Shown here: piece after piece, positions 27,868 through 36,307 of the stretch
Numbering within the stretch: position 1 is the first letter of the stretch
Layout of the letters: every line of letters starts with the position of its first letter
Source of the DNA: Serratia fonticola
GTDB lineage: Bacteria; Pseudomonadota; Gammaproteobacteria; Enterobacterales; Enterobacteriaceae
DNA length: 64,000 bases
NCBI RefSeq assembly: GCF_001006005.1
Contig: NZ_CP011254.1
Coordinates: forward strand, 2,108,001-2,172,000
Reading direction: 5' to 3'
The notes under the pieces: generated by a model
Told to the model about the DNA's origin: nothing
Database searches by the model: none
What the model saw: only the letters and a program-made list of their open reading frames with translations
Position numbers and translations under genes: made by a program

Positions 27868-27883
27868 ACGCAAACGTTAACGT
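27868..27883. promoter_or_regulatory. Predicted PurR box, yhhQ-tusA region
   Basis: ACGCAAACGTTAACGT matches the PurR operator consensus ACGCAAACGTTTTCGT at 14 of 16 positions. Overlapping it, TTAACG-CAAA-CGTTAA (27865-27880) is a perfect dyad. It lies 96 bp upstream of yhhQ and 88 bp upstream of tusA; yhhQ is the likelier target. Confidence 0.6.
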
Positions 27884-27970
27884 ATCTTGCGCAGAAAAAC
27901 TACCGGCGTAAACTAGCGGGTAATCAGATCCGGCGAGGGTTCGCCGATCGTTTTAGATCGAGAGAGATGT

Positions 27971-28222
27971 ATGACTGACATTTTTGCCCAGGCAGACCAG
28001 ACGCTAGACGCTCTGGGGCTGCGCTGTCCGGAACCGGTCATGATGGTGCGCAAAACCGTGCGCCATATGGATAACGGTAAAACCTTGCTGATTATCGCCG
28101 ACGATCCGGCCACCACCCGTGACATCCCGGGCTTTTGCCGCTTTATGGAACATACGCTGGTGGCCCAGGAAACCGAGCAGGCCCCGTATCGCTATCTGCT
28201 GCGCAAAGGGCTCGAGAGTTAA
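27971..28222 (+). CDS. tusA: Sulfur carrier protein TusA
   Basis: An 83-residue persulfide carrier that takes sulfur from IscS and passes it to TusBCD for 2-thiouridine formation in tRNA wobble positions. The active-site motif [15 protein letters not shown] holds the sulfur-accepting Cys19. Length and sequence match E. coli TusA. It is followed by the convergent DUF4056 gene. Confidence 0.96.
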   Translation: MTDIFAQADQTLDALGLRCPEPVMMVRKTVRHMDNGKTLLIIADDPATTRDIPGFCRFMEHTLVAQETEQAPYRYLLRKGLES

Positions 28223-28237
28223 TCAACAAGCGGTTGC

Positions 28238-29359
28238 TTAACGTTTCTGCAGTATCTGCCGTGCGTCCTGTGCGCTCGCGTGTAACGCCAACCCACTAAA
28301 ATCCTCTGGGCGATAATAATGCACCGGGGCTGGCAAGTTGTGCATGGAATCCCCTGGCCAGAGTTGCAGCTCCGCCAGTTTCGCCAGCGTTAATCCTTCA
28401 ATCTGTAGCGGCAACGTCAGGCGTTGTGGAGCGGCATACTCGAAGGGGGGCTGATTGGGCAGGCGATTGCTGCTGGTGGTGTAATCCCGTTTTAAGACTA
28501 AAAATTTCTCCGGTACTCGGCGGTGGCTGTCCCACCAGTCGCCGTCAATGCCGTCAAACTGCCGCTGGGTTTCGGTGATCGAAACGGCGCCAAGCTGGTG
28601 CAATGCCTCGGGTAGCAGTGTCTCCATTGCGCTGTTGTAACTGGCAACGGATACCGCGCGCCCTTGCAAGATAGCGTCGATCGCCAACCTTGCCCCTAGC
28701 AGGTTGGAGTACAAATCCTCTGGCGTAAAGGCCGAAATCTCTTCAGGAAATCCGGGCACCGATTGGTAGCCATACCACTGCGCCACTTCATGCCATGCCG
28801 CCATCTGGAAAGCGAGTTCTCCGGCCAGATAAGCCGCTAACGTATAGCGTTGGGCAGCCTCTTGCGGTGGGGTGAAGGCGTTCAGCTGTATACGACGCTT
28901 TGCCAATTCCGGGCCAAGATCGAGTGTCCATTGCTGGCCCAGCTTAGGCAACAGCTGGCTGAACAGGAACAGGGTATTGTCGGCGGTATCGCGAACGTGA
29001 GCGATGTCGATAAATCCCCCACGATAGGTGTAGACCAATCCCAATTGTTCACTGCCCAAGCCCATCAAGTTGCCGACGGCATTGAAAGCGCTGTCATTAT
29101 AGTGATGTGCGCCAAGGCGATCGGCGTCTACGACGTTACCCAATTGATAAAACGGCACCGGGATGCCTAACGCCTGTACTTTGAGGTTATAGCCAAAGGC
29201 GCAGCAAGGGCGCAAACCATCCGGTGGCGAGAGTGGCTTGGTCACCGGCCAGGCAAGAGGACTCTGGCGGGTTGGTTGCGAGGCGATCAGCGTTTCCAGA
29301 GCCTTGGCCGGCAGTATGGGGCTAAGCAGCAGCAAAAATATCAGCGCAACAAAACGCAT
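28238..29359 (-). CDS. DUF4056 exported protein, third gene of outer-membrane operon
   Basis: A 373-residue protein with a signal peptide (MRFVALIFLLLLSPILPAKA) and a DUF4056-type periplasmic domain. Notable segments are CCAFGYNLKVQALGIPVPFYQLGN near 53 and GELAFQMAAWHEVAQWYGYQSVPGF near 180-205, where HEVAQWYG is a candidate metal or active site. The function is unknown. Its ATG shares one base with the stop of the Omp85-like gene (TAATG), so the two are translationally coupled. The gene lies between zntA and tusA, which are neighbours in E. coli. Confidence 0.8.
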   Translation of the reverse strand: MRFVALIFLLLLSPILPAKALETLIASQPTRQSPLAWPVTKPLSPPDGLRPCCAFGYNLKVQALGIPVPFYQLGNVVDADRLGAHHYNDSAFNAVGNLMGLGSEQLGLVYTYRGGFIDIAHVRDTADNTLFLFSQLLPKLGQQWTLDLGPELAKRRIQLNAFTPPQEAAQRYTLAAYLAGELAFQMAAWHEVAQWYGYQSVPGFPEEISAFTPEDLYSNLLGARLAIDAILQGRAVSVASYNSAMETLLPEALHQLGAVSITETQRQFDGIDGDWWDSHRRVPEKFLVLKRDYTTSSNRLPNQPPFEYAAPQRLTLPLQIEGLTLAKLAELQLWPGDSMHNLPAPVHYYRPEDFSGLALHASAQDARQILQKR

Positions 29360-30495
29360 TAAAAAGCTTCTCCTACCTGAAAATAAAACCCGCTACTTTC
29401 ACGCCCGACCCCAAAATCGAGCCGTACGTTCATCCGCGGTTTGAATTCAAAACGGTAGCCAGCCCCCACCGTCGGCAACCAAGGCTCTTGGCCTAGATCA
29501 CGGCTTTTGCGGCTTAGGGTTCCGGCTCCTGCCCAAAGAACATAACCGTGCCGCCAGTTCAATTTGCGGCGATATTCAACTTGGCCGCTGAACGTATTCC
29601 TGTCGCGATAACGTCCTTGGTAATAGCCTCGCATCCGTTTGTCGTCACCCAGTTCAGATAATCTGTCCCAGGGGACATCGCCAGTGGTCAGACGGCTGTA
29701 GACATCAAGTGCCAATACGCTCTTCTCACTCAGACTGTAATAGGCGTTGTATTGGCCTTCAAGGGTATTAAAGCGGCTATCGCCGCCCAATTCTGGTGCG
29801 AAATAGGTGTCGCTCAGGCTGAGAAACTGGCCACGGCTGGCATTAGAAACGAAATCACGCGTATCGTAGCTTAACGAGCCACTGATCCCTGAACTGATCG
29901 ATGAGGTGCCCGCTGCTTGAGCTTTGAACAGGCTGCTCTCTCCCCCATCGGGATCGCTGGCGTGCGTTGAAGAAAAATCCCAGCCAACTCCCGCGTAGGT
30001 GGCATTGGCAATACGATACAGCAGCTCTGGCGCTATCTGGAAAGATTGCTGGGTATATTTCTCCTTATTGCCGTCGTGACGCCCGGCTTGATAACCGGTG
30101 CCCCAGAAATAGGTGGGCATATTATTCAGGGAGCCGCTGGCAAAGAAGCGCCATTGGTCGTTAGCGAAAAAGCTGTAGTTTTCAAAGCCAACGCCGAAGG
30201 CACCGGTACTGCTGAAAAAGCCCTTTAGCGCCAGCGTTGAATTTTGGCTGACGCTATCAAGGCTGTCTGGCCGGTACATGCCCACGACAGCGGTGCCGAT
30301 GCCAAGACCGAGTTCTGGGGTATAAAACGGGCCGGGCAACACACCCCAATCGATGGTTTTACTGCTGTCGAAATGATTGTCTGAACCCAGAGGGGCTAGC
30401 ATCCCATCAACTTGCTGACGTGACAGCAAAGCGGCATGGGCGCAGGACAGCATAGCGAGCAGGGGCAGCGTCAGGTAGCGGAGCGGTATCGCCAT
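29359..30495 (-). CDS. BamA/TamA-like outer membrane beta-barrel without POTRA domains
   Basis: A 378-residue protein with a signal peptide cleaved after CAHA (about 21). The whole mature part is beta-barrel. The Omp85 loop-6 motif appears as RMRGYYQGRYRDR (about 285-297), and the protein ends in phenylalanine (YFQVGEAF), the BAM recognition signal. There is room for a 16-strand barrel but not for POTRA domains, so it is unlikely to be a general assembly factor. It is coupled by one-base overlaps to both neighbours. The function is unknown; candidates are a lipid or small-protein conduit. Confidence 0.8.
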   Translation of the reverse strand: MAIPLRYLTLPLLAMLSCAHAALLSRQQVDGMLAPLGSDNHFDSSKTIDWGVLPGPFYTPELGLGIGTAVVGMYRPDSLDSVSQNSTLALKGFFSSTGAFGVGFENYSFFANDQWRFFASGSLNNMPTYFWGTGYQAGRHDGNKEKYTQQSFQIAPELLYRIANATYAGVGWDFSSTHASDPDGGESSLFKAQAAGTSSISSGISGSLSYDTRDFVSNASRGQFLSLSDTYFAPELGGDSRFNTLEGQYNAYYSLSEKSVLALDVYSRLTTGDVPWDRLSELGDDKRMRGYYQGRYRDRNTFSGQVEYRRKLNWRHGYVLWAGAGTLSRKSRDLGQEPWLPTVGAGYRFEFKPRMNVRLDFGVGRESSGFYFQVGEAF

Positions 30496-31559
30496 CAGAA
30501 GCGATATTCACCTGAGACCATAAAGCTGTTGCGTTGGCTAAAGCCAAATTCGGTCAACAGGTTGAAATGCTGCGTGATCTCATATTGTGCACCCAGCAGC
30601 ACATTCCAAGGTGATTGCAGATGCTGCTTCACGTCGAAACGGCCTTCTCCTTTCTGATTGGCGATGGCGATCAGGGGCTGAAGCGCTGCGGGCATCTGCA
30701 AATCAGACAGGCTGCCTCTGAACTCCTGCTGCACATCCTGGTACATGCTGCCGACCCACAGGTTCAGATTGCTTTGGCCTTGGATACCGGGCACCTGGAA
30801 GCGGTAGCCGACACGGGGTGTCACCGTCAGCGCGGAAATTTGGCCGTCAAGGATATTGAAGCTGGTACGGGTATAGTTGGTATCGAGCGTGGTGAACCAG
30901 TTCTCATAGCCCCCGGCTAGCGTGACGCCTGCACCGTAAGTGGTGCCTTTAAAATCGAGCTTGAAGTCCAGATCGCGCAGTTGCCCGCTTTGGTTCAGGC
31001 TGTGCACGGCAGAAGCGATGATACGATCCAGTCCTTTGTATTTACTGGGATCGGCGTCCACGGAGACCTGAGACAACGAACTGCCTTTGGTATGGCCAAC
31101 AATGCCGTAAACGTTGAGGAACGGGAGCAGCCAGGTGTCCAGACGCATGGTTTCCGTTTTGCTCTGTTCGCGGGTTTTGCCAACGCCGATGTTGAACAAA
31201 TCCGACGGAATGGCGAGCGAACCCAGGCCTAGTCCGGAAAAATTGATACTCTCGACATCGATATTCTGCCGTATGTTCATGTAGTTGACGCCAATACCGA
31301 ACGGCTCTGGCAGCTCATAGCCGCGGGCTCGAGCCTCATCCCCCCAAATTGGCAACATACGATGTTCTGGCTGGGGCACTGTCGTTGGTGCGTTATGTTG
31401 GGCGGTTGGCATCGCCGCACCTTGGGTGAAGGGTGGGCGTTTTGCTTCATCAATGAGCTGTGCGGTAGCGGCGGCATCAGGCTGTTGCGCCAGAGCCAGG
31501 GAAGGAATGAAGGTAACGACGATCAGATTCAGGATGTTATAAGAATGCAGTGGTTTCAT
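30495..31559 (-). CDS. Outer membrane beta-barrel protein of unknown function
   Basis: A 354-residue protein with a signal peptide (MKPLHSYNILNLIVVTFIPSL, cleaved near LALA) and a Pro/Gln/Ala-rich linker to about residue 80. The rest is a predicted barrel with alternating strands (GIGVNYMNIRQNIDVE, TYGAGVTLAGGYENWF, VTPRVGYRFQV) ending in SGEYRF, with a terminal Phe as for BAM substrates. It is the first gene of a three-gene operon. An alternative start four codons upstream (31571) is possible. I do not recognise the family. Confidence 0.75.
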   Translation of the reverse strand: MKPLHSYNILNLIVVTFIPSLALAQQPDAAATAQLIDEAKRPPFTQGAAMPTAQHNAPTTVPQPEHRMLPIWGDEARARGYELPEPFGIGVNYMNIRQNIDVESINFSGLGLGSLAIPSDLFNIGVGKTREQSKTETMRLDTWLLPFLNVYGIVGHTKGSSLSQVSVDADPSKYKGLDRIIASAVHSLNQSGQLRDLDFKLDFKGTTYGAGVTLAGGYENWFTTLDTNYTRTSFNILDGQISALTVTPRVGYRFQVPGIQGQSNLNLWVGSMYQDVQQEFRGSLSDLQMPAALQPLIAIANQKGEGRFDVKQHLQSPWNVLLGAQYEITQHFNLLTEFGFSQRNSFMVSGEYRF

Positions 31560-31578
31560 TAACTCGACCATTACCCTG

Positions 31579-31597
31579 ATAAATTCATAGAATTTAT
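31579..31597. promoter_or_regulatory. Inverted repeat upstream of the outer-membrane operon
   Basis: ATAAATTC-ATA-GAATTTAT has perfect 8-bp arms and lies 20 bp before the first gene of the operon. A TATAAA -10-like hexamer overlaps its upstream end on the minus strand, so a bound protein would block initiation. The regulator is unknown. Confidence 0.5.
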
Positions 31598-31735
31598 AGG
31601 TATGTAGTGTAAAGGTGCTTGGAGAATATATTAAAGTCCTGTGGCTTATAGGGGCATTAAGTGCGTCTTGGTCGTGCTATTTTTCAGGTAAGAACGTCAG
31701 GGCACAGTGGGTTGCGCCCTGACGATAGAATGGTC

Positions 31736-34072
31736 TTACTGACGTTTTTTCAACAGCCGTAAGGCGTTGGCGGTCACCAGCGCGGTTGCCCCAGAGTCTG
31801 CCAATACGGCCAACCACAGGCCGGTCATCCCCAGCAGGGTGGTGACCAGGAAAATCGCTTTCAGCCCAAGCGCAATGGTAATGTTCTGGCGAATATTGGC
31901 GTGTGTGGCGCGGGAGATGCGGATCATTTCGGCAACGCCGGTCAACCGGTTGTGCGTCAGTGCGGCATCAGCCGTTTCTAACGCCACGTCGGTGCCGCTC
32001 CCCATCGCAATGCCAATGCTGGCGGCCTTCATCGCCGGGGCATCGTTGATACCGTCACCGATCATGGCGGTAGGTTGCAACTTGCTCAGCTCAGTTACCG
32101 CGTTCACTTTGTCTTCCGGCATTAACCCGGCGCGGTAATCGATCCCCAATTCATTGGCAATGGCTGCCGCTGCGCGTGGGTTATCACCCGTGAGCATCAC
32201 GCCACGAACGCCTAACTGGGCCAACTCGGCAATCGCCTGCTTAGCGTCGCTACGCAAGGTGTCACGCAACGCCAGCAAACCGATAGGCTGCCCGTCCTCT
32301 AACACCACCACTGCGGTTTTACCCGCCGTTTCCAGCGTCTCTACCTGGCTGCGCCATTCGCTGCTCAACTGGCTTTCCGTCAACTTGCCCGGAGTGCTGA
32401 TCAGTATAGTTTTACCGTCAACCTTCCCTTCAACCCCAATACCCGCCAGCGCACGGCGGCCTTCGGCCAGTGGCAATGCGGCGCCGTTTTCCGCTGCGCG
32501 GTTGACGATCGCCTGTGCCAATGGGTGGTGTGAACCCGCTTCGACAGCCGCTGCGATGGCCAGCAGTTGCTGCTCGCTGAGGCCGGCTGCCGGCAGCACG
32601 TCGGTCACCGTCGGTTTGCCTTCGGTCAGCGTACCGGTTTTGTCGAACGCGATGGTCTGCACCTGACCCAACTGCTCCAATGCCGCCCCGCCTTTAATCA
32701 GCGCACCTCGGCGTGTGGCCGCCGCAAGGCCAGAGGTAATGGCCGCTGGCGTAGAGATCACCAAGGCACACGGACAACCGATCAGCAGCAAGGTCAGACC
32801 CCGGTAGATCCACATCTCCCAAGCTTCGGCAAACAGCAGCGGTGGCACCAGGATCACCGCCACGGCCAGCAGCATGATCGCCGGGGTGTAGTAACGGCTG
32901 AAGCGATCGAGGAAGCGTTCAATCGGTGCCCGACGCTCTTCGGCCTCTTCAATCAGCTGCAGGATACGGTCAATGGCATTTTTGCCCGGCTCGGAAGTGA
33001 CCTTCATCTGCGCGGCCTGATCGACGGACAGGCTGCCAGCGGCCACTTTCTGACCCTGTTGGCGCTCTACCGGCACGGATTCACCGGTTAAAGCGCTCTC
33101 GTCAAAGCTGGCGAACGGGTTTAGCAATTCGGCATCGGCAGGCAAGCGGCCACCGGGCGCGATCTCTATCACGTCACCGGGGCGCAGGCTGGCCACCGGC
33201 ACGCGTTTACGTACGCTGCCCTGGATAAGCAGAGCATCTTCCGGCACCAACTCCATCAATGCCTTCACGCCACGGCGTGCACGATTGGCCGCGTAGGATT
33301 CCAGCAGTTCCCCCACCATAAACAACAGCAGTACCATGGCCGCTTCGGCGGTGGCACCGATAAACAGCGCACCGATGGCGGCAACGCTCATCAGGGTTTC
33401 TATGGCGAACGGAGTGCCTGACCGAATCAGCCGCAAGGCTTTGCTGGCAATCGGCACCAGGCCGACCAAGGTGGTGGCGATGAAGGCAATTTCGCCCAGC
33501 CGTGGGTTGAAGAAGTCGAGAACCCAACTGAGTACCATCAGCGCGGAGAGCAGTATCAGAGGGCCGTATTCACCAAACCGGGAGGTTTTTGGTTCATCGC
33601 CTTGTGCCGCCGGGGTAGTTCCCAACAGGGTAAAGCCAGCCTGTTTTACCGCGTCCTGGATCCGCATGCTGACGTCGGATTGGGCATCCACCACCAGTTT
33701 TTCCGTGGCAAACAGCACGCGAGCGCTGTCGACGCCGGGGATCGACGTCACGGCATTTTCGATTTTCTTGGCACAGCTCGGGCAATCCATGCCGGTGACT
33801 TTCCAACTGAAACGCTGGCTGCCGGAAGGGGGAACGGCAGCCAGCCTGTCGCTTTCCTCATCCGGGTCGTCGGGGCCATCGCTACTGCAACAACTGGTGC
33901 CGTGCTCATGGGCCGCTTGATGGTCATGGGCAGCAGTTGCTCCAACCGGGGTTTTTTCAGTGCTACAACCATGCTGGGTTTTGGCGTGGTCATGACTACA
34001 GCCACAGCCGTGATCGTGATTATGTTCTTGATGCTGATGCTCTTGGTGATTATGTGGTTTATGAGTCTGCAT
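31736..34072 (-). CDS. zntA: Zn(II)/Cd(II)/Pb(II)-exporting P-type ATPase
   Basis: A 778-residue P1B-type ATPase exporting Zn2+, Cd2+ and Pb2+ across the inner membrane. The first 85 residues are rich in His and Cys (HDHGCGCSHDHAKTQHGC), then a heavy-metal-associated domain has GMDCPSCAKK. Other motifs are the transmembrane C433-P-C435, phosphorylation site D477 (FDKTGTLTEGKP), HP motif GSHHPLA and hinge GDGINDAPAM. The ATG at 34072 follows AGGGGG. The promoter has a 20-bp spacer of the MerR type, so ZntR control is expected. Confidence 0.97.
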   Translation of the reverse strand: MQTHKPHNHQEHQHQEHNHDHGCGCSHDHAKTQHGCSTEKTPVGATAAHDHQAAHEHGTSCCSSDGPDDPDEESDRLAAVPPSGSQRFSWKVTGMDCPSCAKKIENAVTSIPGVDSARVLFATEKLVVDAQSDVSMRIQDAVKQAGFTLLGTTPAAQGDEPKTSRFGEYGPLILLSALMVLSWVLDFFNPRLGEIAFIATTLVGLVPIASKALRLIRSGTPFAIETLMSVAAIGALFIGATAEAAMVLLLFMVGELLESYAANRARRGVKALMELVPEDALLIQGSVRKRVPVASLRPGDVIEIAPGGRLPADAELLNPFASFDESALTGESVPVERQQGQKVAAGSLSVDQAAQMKVTSEPGKNAIDRILQLIEEAEERRAPIERFLDRFSRYYTPAIMLLAVAVILVPPLLFAEAWEMWIYRGLTLLLIGCPCALVISTPAAITSGLAAATRRGALIKGGAALEQLGQVQTIAFDKTGTLTEGKPTVTDVLPAAGLSEQQLLAIAAAVEAGSHHPLAQAIVNRAAENGAALPLAEGRRALAGIGVEGKVDGKTILISTPGKLTESQLSSEWRSQVETLETAGKTAVVVLEDGQPIGLLALRDTLRSDAKQAIAELAQLGVRGVMLTGDNPRAAAAIANELGIDYRAGLMPEDKVNAVTELSKLQPTAMIGDGINDAPAMKAASIGIAMGSGTDVALETADAALTHNRLTGVAEMIRISRATHANIRQNITIALGLKAIFLVTTLLGMTGLWLAVLADSGATALVTANALRLLKKRQ

Positions 34073-34111
34073 AGCGCCCCCTTCAGGCAATCCAATATCA
34101 TCTCAACCAGC

Positions 34112-34143
34112 ACTCTACACCTTGGAGCTGACTCCAGAGTCAA
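34112..34143 (-). promoter_or_regulatory. ZntR-type promoter of zntA
   Basis: On the minus strand TTGACT (34143-34138) and TAGAGT (34117-34112) are separated by 20 bp. The overlong spacer holds the dyad CTGGAG-TCAG-CTCCAA, closely resembling the E. coli ZntR site. MerR-family activators untwist such promoters when metal is bound. Confidence 0.85.
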
Positions 34144-34213
34144 GCGTGATATGAGAATTATTGTTAATTGCAGGGGGGCTACGGATCCGGTTGCCCGAAT
34201 CCGTAGCCTGCCA

Positions 34214-34840
34214 TTACAGATATAGCGAGCGGACGATGAGGAAATGCCCGGAGAAGTAGCAGAAGGCGACCACGGCATCTGCCGCGCGGAAGGTAAAGCG
34301 GTAGCGGTTCAGCAGCCAGACGATATTGGCCAACAGCAGCAGCGAGGTACCCGCTAGCAATGAGAAGCCAAAGTCGGTACTGCGTAGGAAATATTGTTCC
34401 CCCGCCAGCCACACCATCAGCAGCGTCATGGCGACCAGCGTGGCGATCGGCCAGCGCATCTCTTCCAACCGGCTCCAGATGATGGCCAGCAGCAGCGCGC
34501 CAATTATCAGCAGCACCAGCGGCAAGGGCCAGAACAGGCTGAAGGTCATCTGGCTGGCAAAGCTCAGGGTATACAGCAGGTGTGAGAGGAAGAAAGCGCC
34601 GATGGCGTAAAGCACCCGCTCACGTGGCAACAGCAGCAAGGCGTCACCCGCCAGCGTTGCCAACAGGCCCAAAACGATCAGGTAACCCGCAGGGCCCAAT
34701 ACCGGAGCCTGCCAGGCCAATAACAGCAACAGCAGCAAGGTGACCGGTTTAAACACCCAGCGCTGCCAGCGCGGGCCGCGGTAGGAGGCATCAACGAACA
34801 ACCAACCGGAAAAAAATACGGCAAGGAACGGCCAACTCAT
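34214..34840 (-). CDS. yhhN: YhhN-family membrane protein (lysoplasmalogenase-like)
   Basis: A 208-residue inner-membrane protein with seven or eight hydrophobic segments. It belongs to the YhhN/TMEM86 family, whose animal members hydrolyse lysoplasmalogen. The conserved motif [23 protein letters not shown] (about 65-87) is present. The bacterial role is not established. It keeps its E. coli place between zntA and yhhM and is divergent from yhhM. Confidence 0.9.
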   Translation of the reverse strand: MSWPFLAVFFSGWLFVDASYRGPRWQRWVFKPVTLLLLLLLAWQAPVLGPAGYLIVLGLLATLAGDALLLLPRERVLYAIGAFFLSHLLYTLSFASQMTFSLFWPLPLVLLIIGALLLAIIWSRLEEMRWPIATLVAMTLLMVWLAGEQYFLRSTDFGFSLLAGTSLLLLANIVWLLNRYRFTFRAADAVVAFCYFSGHFLIVRSLYL

Positions 34841-35004
34841 ATGTCTTCCTTATTTATGATAGGAGCGGGGATAACCAACTCCAGGTTGTCACTTTCTCAG
34901 TGTAAGCAGCGCGCGTGGGTTCGACAATGCTTTCTTCTGAATGCTATGTTTACGCGGTTTTAGGCGTGAATGAAATTCGCCGGGTAAAAAAAGGAAAACC
35001 GTCA

Positions 35005-35364
35005 ATGAGTAAGCCACCGTTGTTCTTTGTTGCCGTGATCGCGCTGATTGCGGTGTTGGCGACTCGCCAATACCTCAATAAACGCCGCCAGGATGCGGAT
35101 AATGACCGCCAGCCGGTGCGTACATTGCAGGTGGAGGTCAGCGCCAAGCGTGAGTTCCCCTCGCCGAATCGTCGTTCGCGGCAGCGGGAAAATATCGTGG
35201 TGGAAGATATGCGTTACGAAGTGTACTTCCGTCCGTTGACGGGCGGCAGCGAGATCAAAATACCGTTGCCGCAGCAGCAATATAATCAGATAGATAAAGG
35301 CGCTCAGGGTACGCTGAGCCTGCAGGGCACCCGCTTTATCTCCTTCACGGCGCAGAAGTCGTAG
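35005..35364 (+). CDS. yhhM: DUF2500 family protein YhhM
   Basis: A 119-residue protein, the same length as E. coli YhhM, with one N-terminal transmembrane segment (PPLFFVAVIALIAVLATRQYL) and a soluble DUF2500 domain. The function is unknown. An AAGGA site precedes the ATG; a frame starting 30 codons earlier is not supported. Its last codons are part of a 20-bp sequence repeated at 35991-36010, on the other side of the next gene. Confidence 0.9.
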   Translation: MSKPPLFFVAVIALIAVLATRQYLNKRRQDADNDRQPVRTLQVEVSAKREFPSPNRRSRQRENIVVEDMRYEVYFRPLTGGSEIKIPLPQQQYNQIDKGAQGTLSLQGTRFISFTAQKS

Positions 35365-35369
35365 GGGCG
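35350..35369. repeat. 20-bp direct repeat, copy 1 (flanks the gene at 35.4-36.0 kb)
   Basis: GCGCAGAAGTCGTAGGGGCG, overlapping the yhhM stop codon. The identical sequence occurs at 35991-36010. The two copies bracket a gene absent between yhhM and yhhL in E. coli. Confidence 0.8.
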
Positions 35370-35972
35370 TTAATTGCTGATTGCTGACAGTTTGCGTTGC
35401 ACAGAGAGCAGGGTGCGGCGTCTTATCCAGCCGCTAGCGGGGCGAATCAGCGCCCAGTAACAGGCAAATAACGCTTTGACCCGTGGCGTAGGACAGCAGA
35501 CGAAAGTTTCCGTTCGCAGCCTGGCATGCCCAGTGTTGTCTGGCACGACCATAAAGCGCAGCACCAGCTTGGCGGCCGTGGGATCGGTAAAATGGTGAAA
35601 CTCGTCGGCACTTTCCAGCTTGCGCACGCCCAATTCCGGGCGCCAGAATCGGCCAGCCAGCCCAAAAGAAACTTCATGGCTATTTTGCTGTAGCAGGGTA
35701 AAAGTGTCGAAGCCAAAGGGTGCCGTGGGAGTTTGTCTGGTGCCGAAGTAGCGTTGGCGTAACCTGCCGGGTAATTGACGCAGCATCAGCAAGCGCCGGA
35801 TAAAGGGATCTTCTTCCATATCCAGAGCGAGCACCGCCTGGATAATGGCTTCAGGCGAGGCATCAATGGGAGGGGACTGATGCTTTTCATAAAAGCTGAA
35901 GGTGGGAAGGTAAGGCGTGGCGCCTTGCCAGCGCCGACACTCCTGTTCACTAACGAATCCCAGTAATGCCAT
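35370..35972 (-). CDS. Uncharacterised protein, SRPBCC-like C-terminal region
   Basis: A 200-residue soluble protein without signal or membrane segments. The C-terminal half (LVLRFMVVPDNTGHARLRTETFVC... to YWALIRPASGWIRRRTLL) resembles the end of START/SRPBCC-like proteins, which bind hydrophobic ligands; this is a pattern impression. The ATG at 35972 is six bases after AAGGA; one codon earlier is also possible. The gene is inserted between yhhM and yhhL, on the opposite strand to yhhM, and is bracketed by a 20-bp direct repeat, suggesting acquisition. Function unknown. Confidence 0.7.
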   Translation of the reverse strand: MALLGFVSEQECRRWQGATPYLPTFSFYEKHQSPPIDASPEAIIQAVLALDMEEDPFIRRLLMLRQLPGRLRQRYFGTRQTPTAPFGFDTFTLLQQNSHEVSFGLAGRFWRPELGVRKLESADEFHHFTDPTAAKLVLRFMVVPDNTGHARLRTETFVCCPTPRVKALFACYWALIRPASGWIRRRTLLSVQRKLSAISN

Positions 35973-35990
35973 CATTCGTCCTTACGCCCA

Positions 35991-36010
35991 GCGCAGAAGT
36001 CGTAGGGGCG
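35991..36010. repeat. 20-bp direct repeat, copy 2
   Basis: Identical to 35350-35369, 641 bp away. The copy runs directly into a GC-rich palindrome (36002-36025), so its right half is shared with that repeat family. Confidence 0.8.
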
Positions 36011-36025
36011 CCGCATGCTGCGCCC
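36002..36025. repeat. GC-rich REP-like palindrome, copy 2
   Basis: GTAGGGGCGCCGCATG followed by CTGCGCCC, the same unit as at 20115 and 60198. It lies just after the yhhL stop. Confidence 0.6.
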
Positions 36026-36034
36026 GTTAAAAGG

Positions 36035-36307
36035 CTATTTTTTCTTCAGCGGCGGCTGTTTTTTCTGCCAGTCCAACAGCTCAAACACGCCAAAAATAAA
36101 GATCTTGGTTTCCAGCCAGCGGCTGATGGGCTGATCTTTCGGTTGGGTGGATTTCAGTAACACCAGCTGTAGGCCGTGCATCACTACCATAAAGAACAAG
36201 GCTACGTTGATGAAGTAGGTTAGCGGCTTGGGGTACGGGTGAAACAGGTTGGTGAGCAGAAAGCCCCACACGCACAGCATCAGCAGACGGCCCAGATTAA
36301 TCAGCAT
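36035..36307 (-). CDS. yhhL: DUF1145 family membrane protein YhhL
   Basis: A 90-residue inner-membrane protein with two hydrophobic segments. MLINLGRLLMLCVWGFL at the start and FGVFELLDWQKK at the end match E. coli YhhL. The function is unknown. The ATG lies inside the end of rsmD (11-bp overlap), so its translation is coupled to rsmD; starts further upstream are unlikely. Confidence 0.88.
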   Translation of the reverse strand: MLINLGRLLMLCVWGFLLTNLFHPYPKPLTYFINVALFFMVVMHGLQLVLLKSTQPKDQPISRWLETKIFIFGVFELLDWQKKQPPLKKK

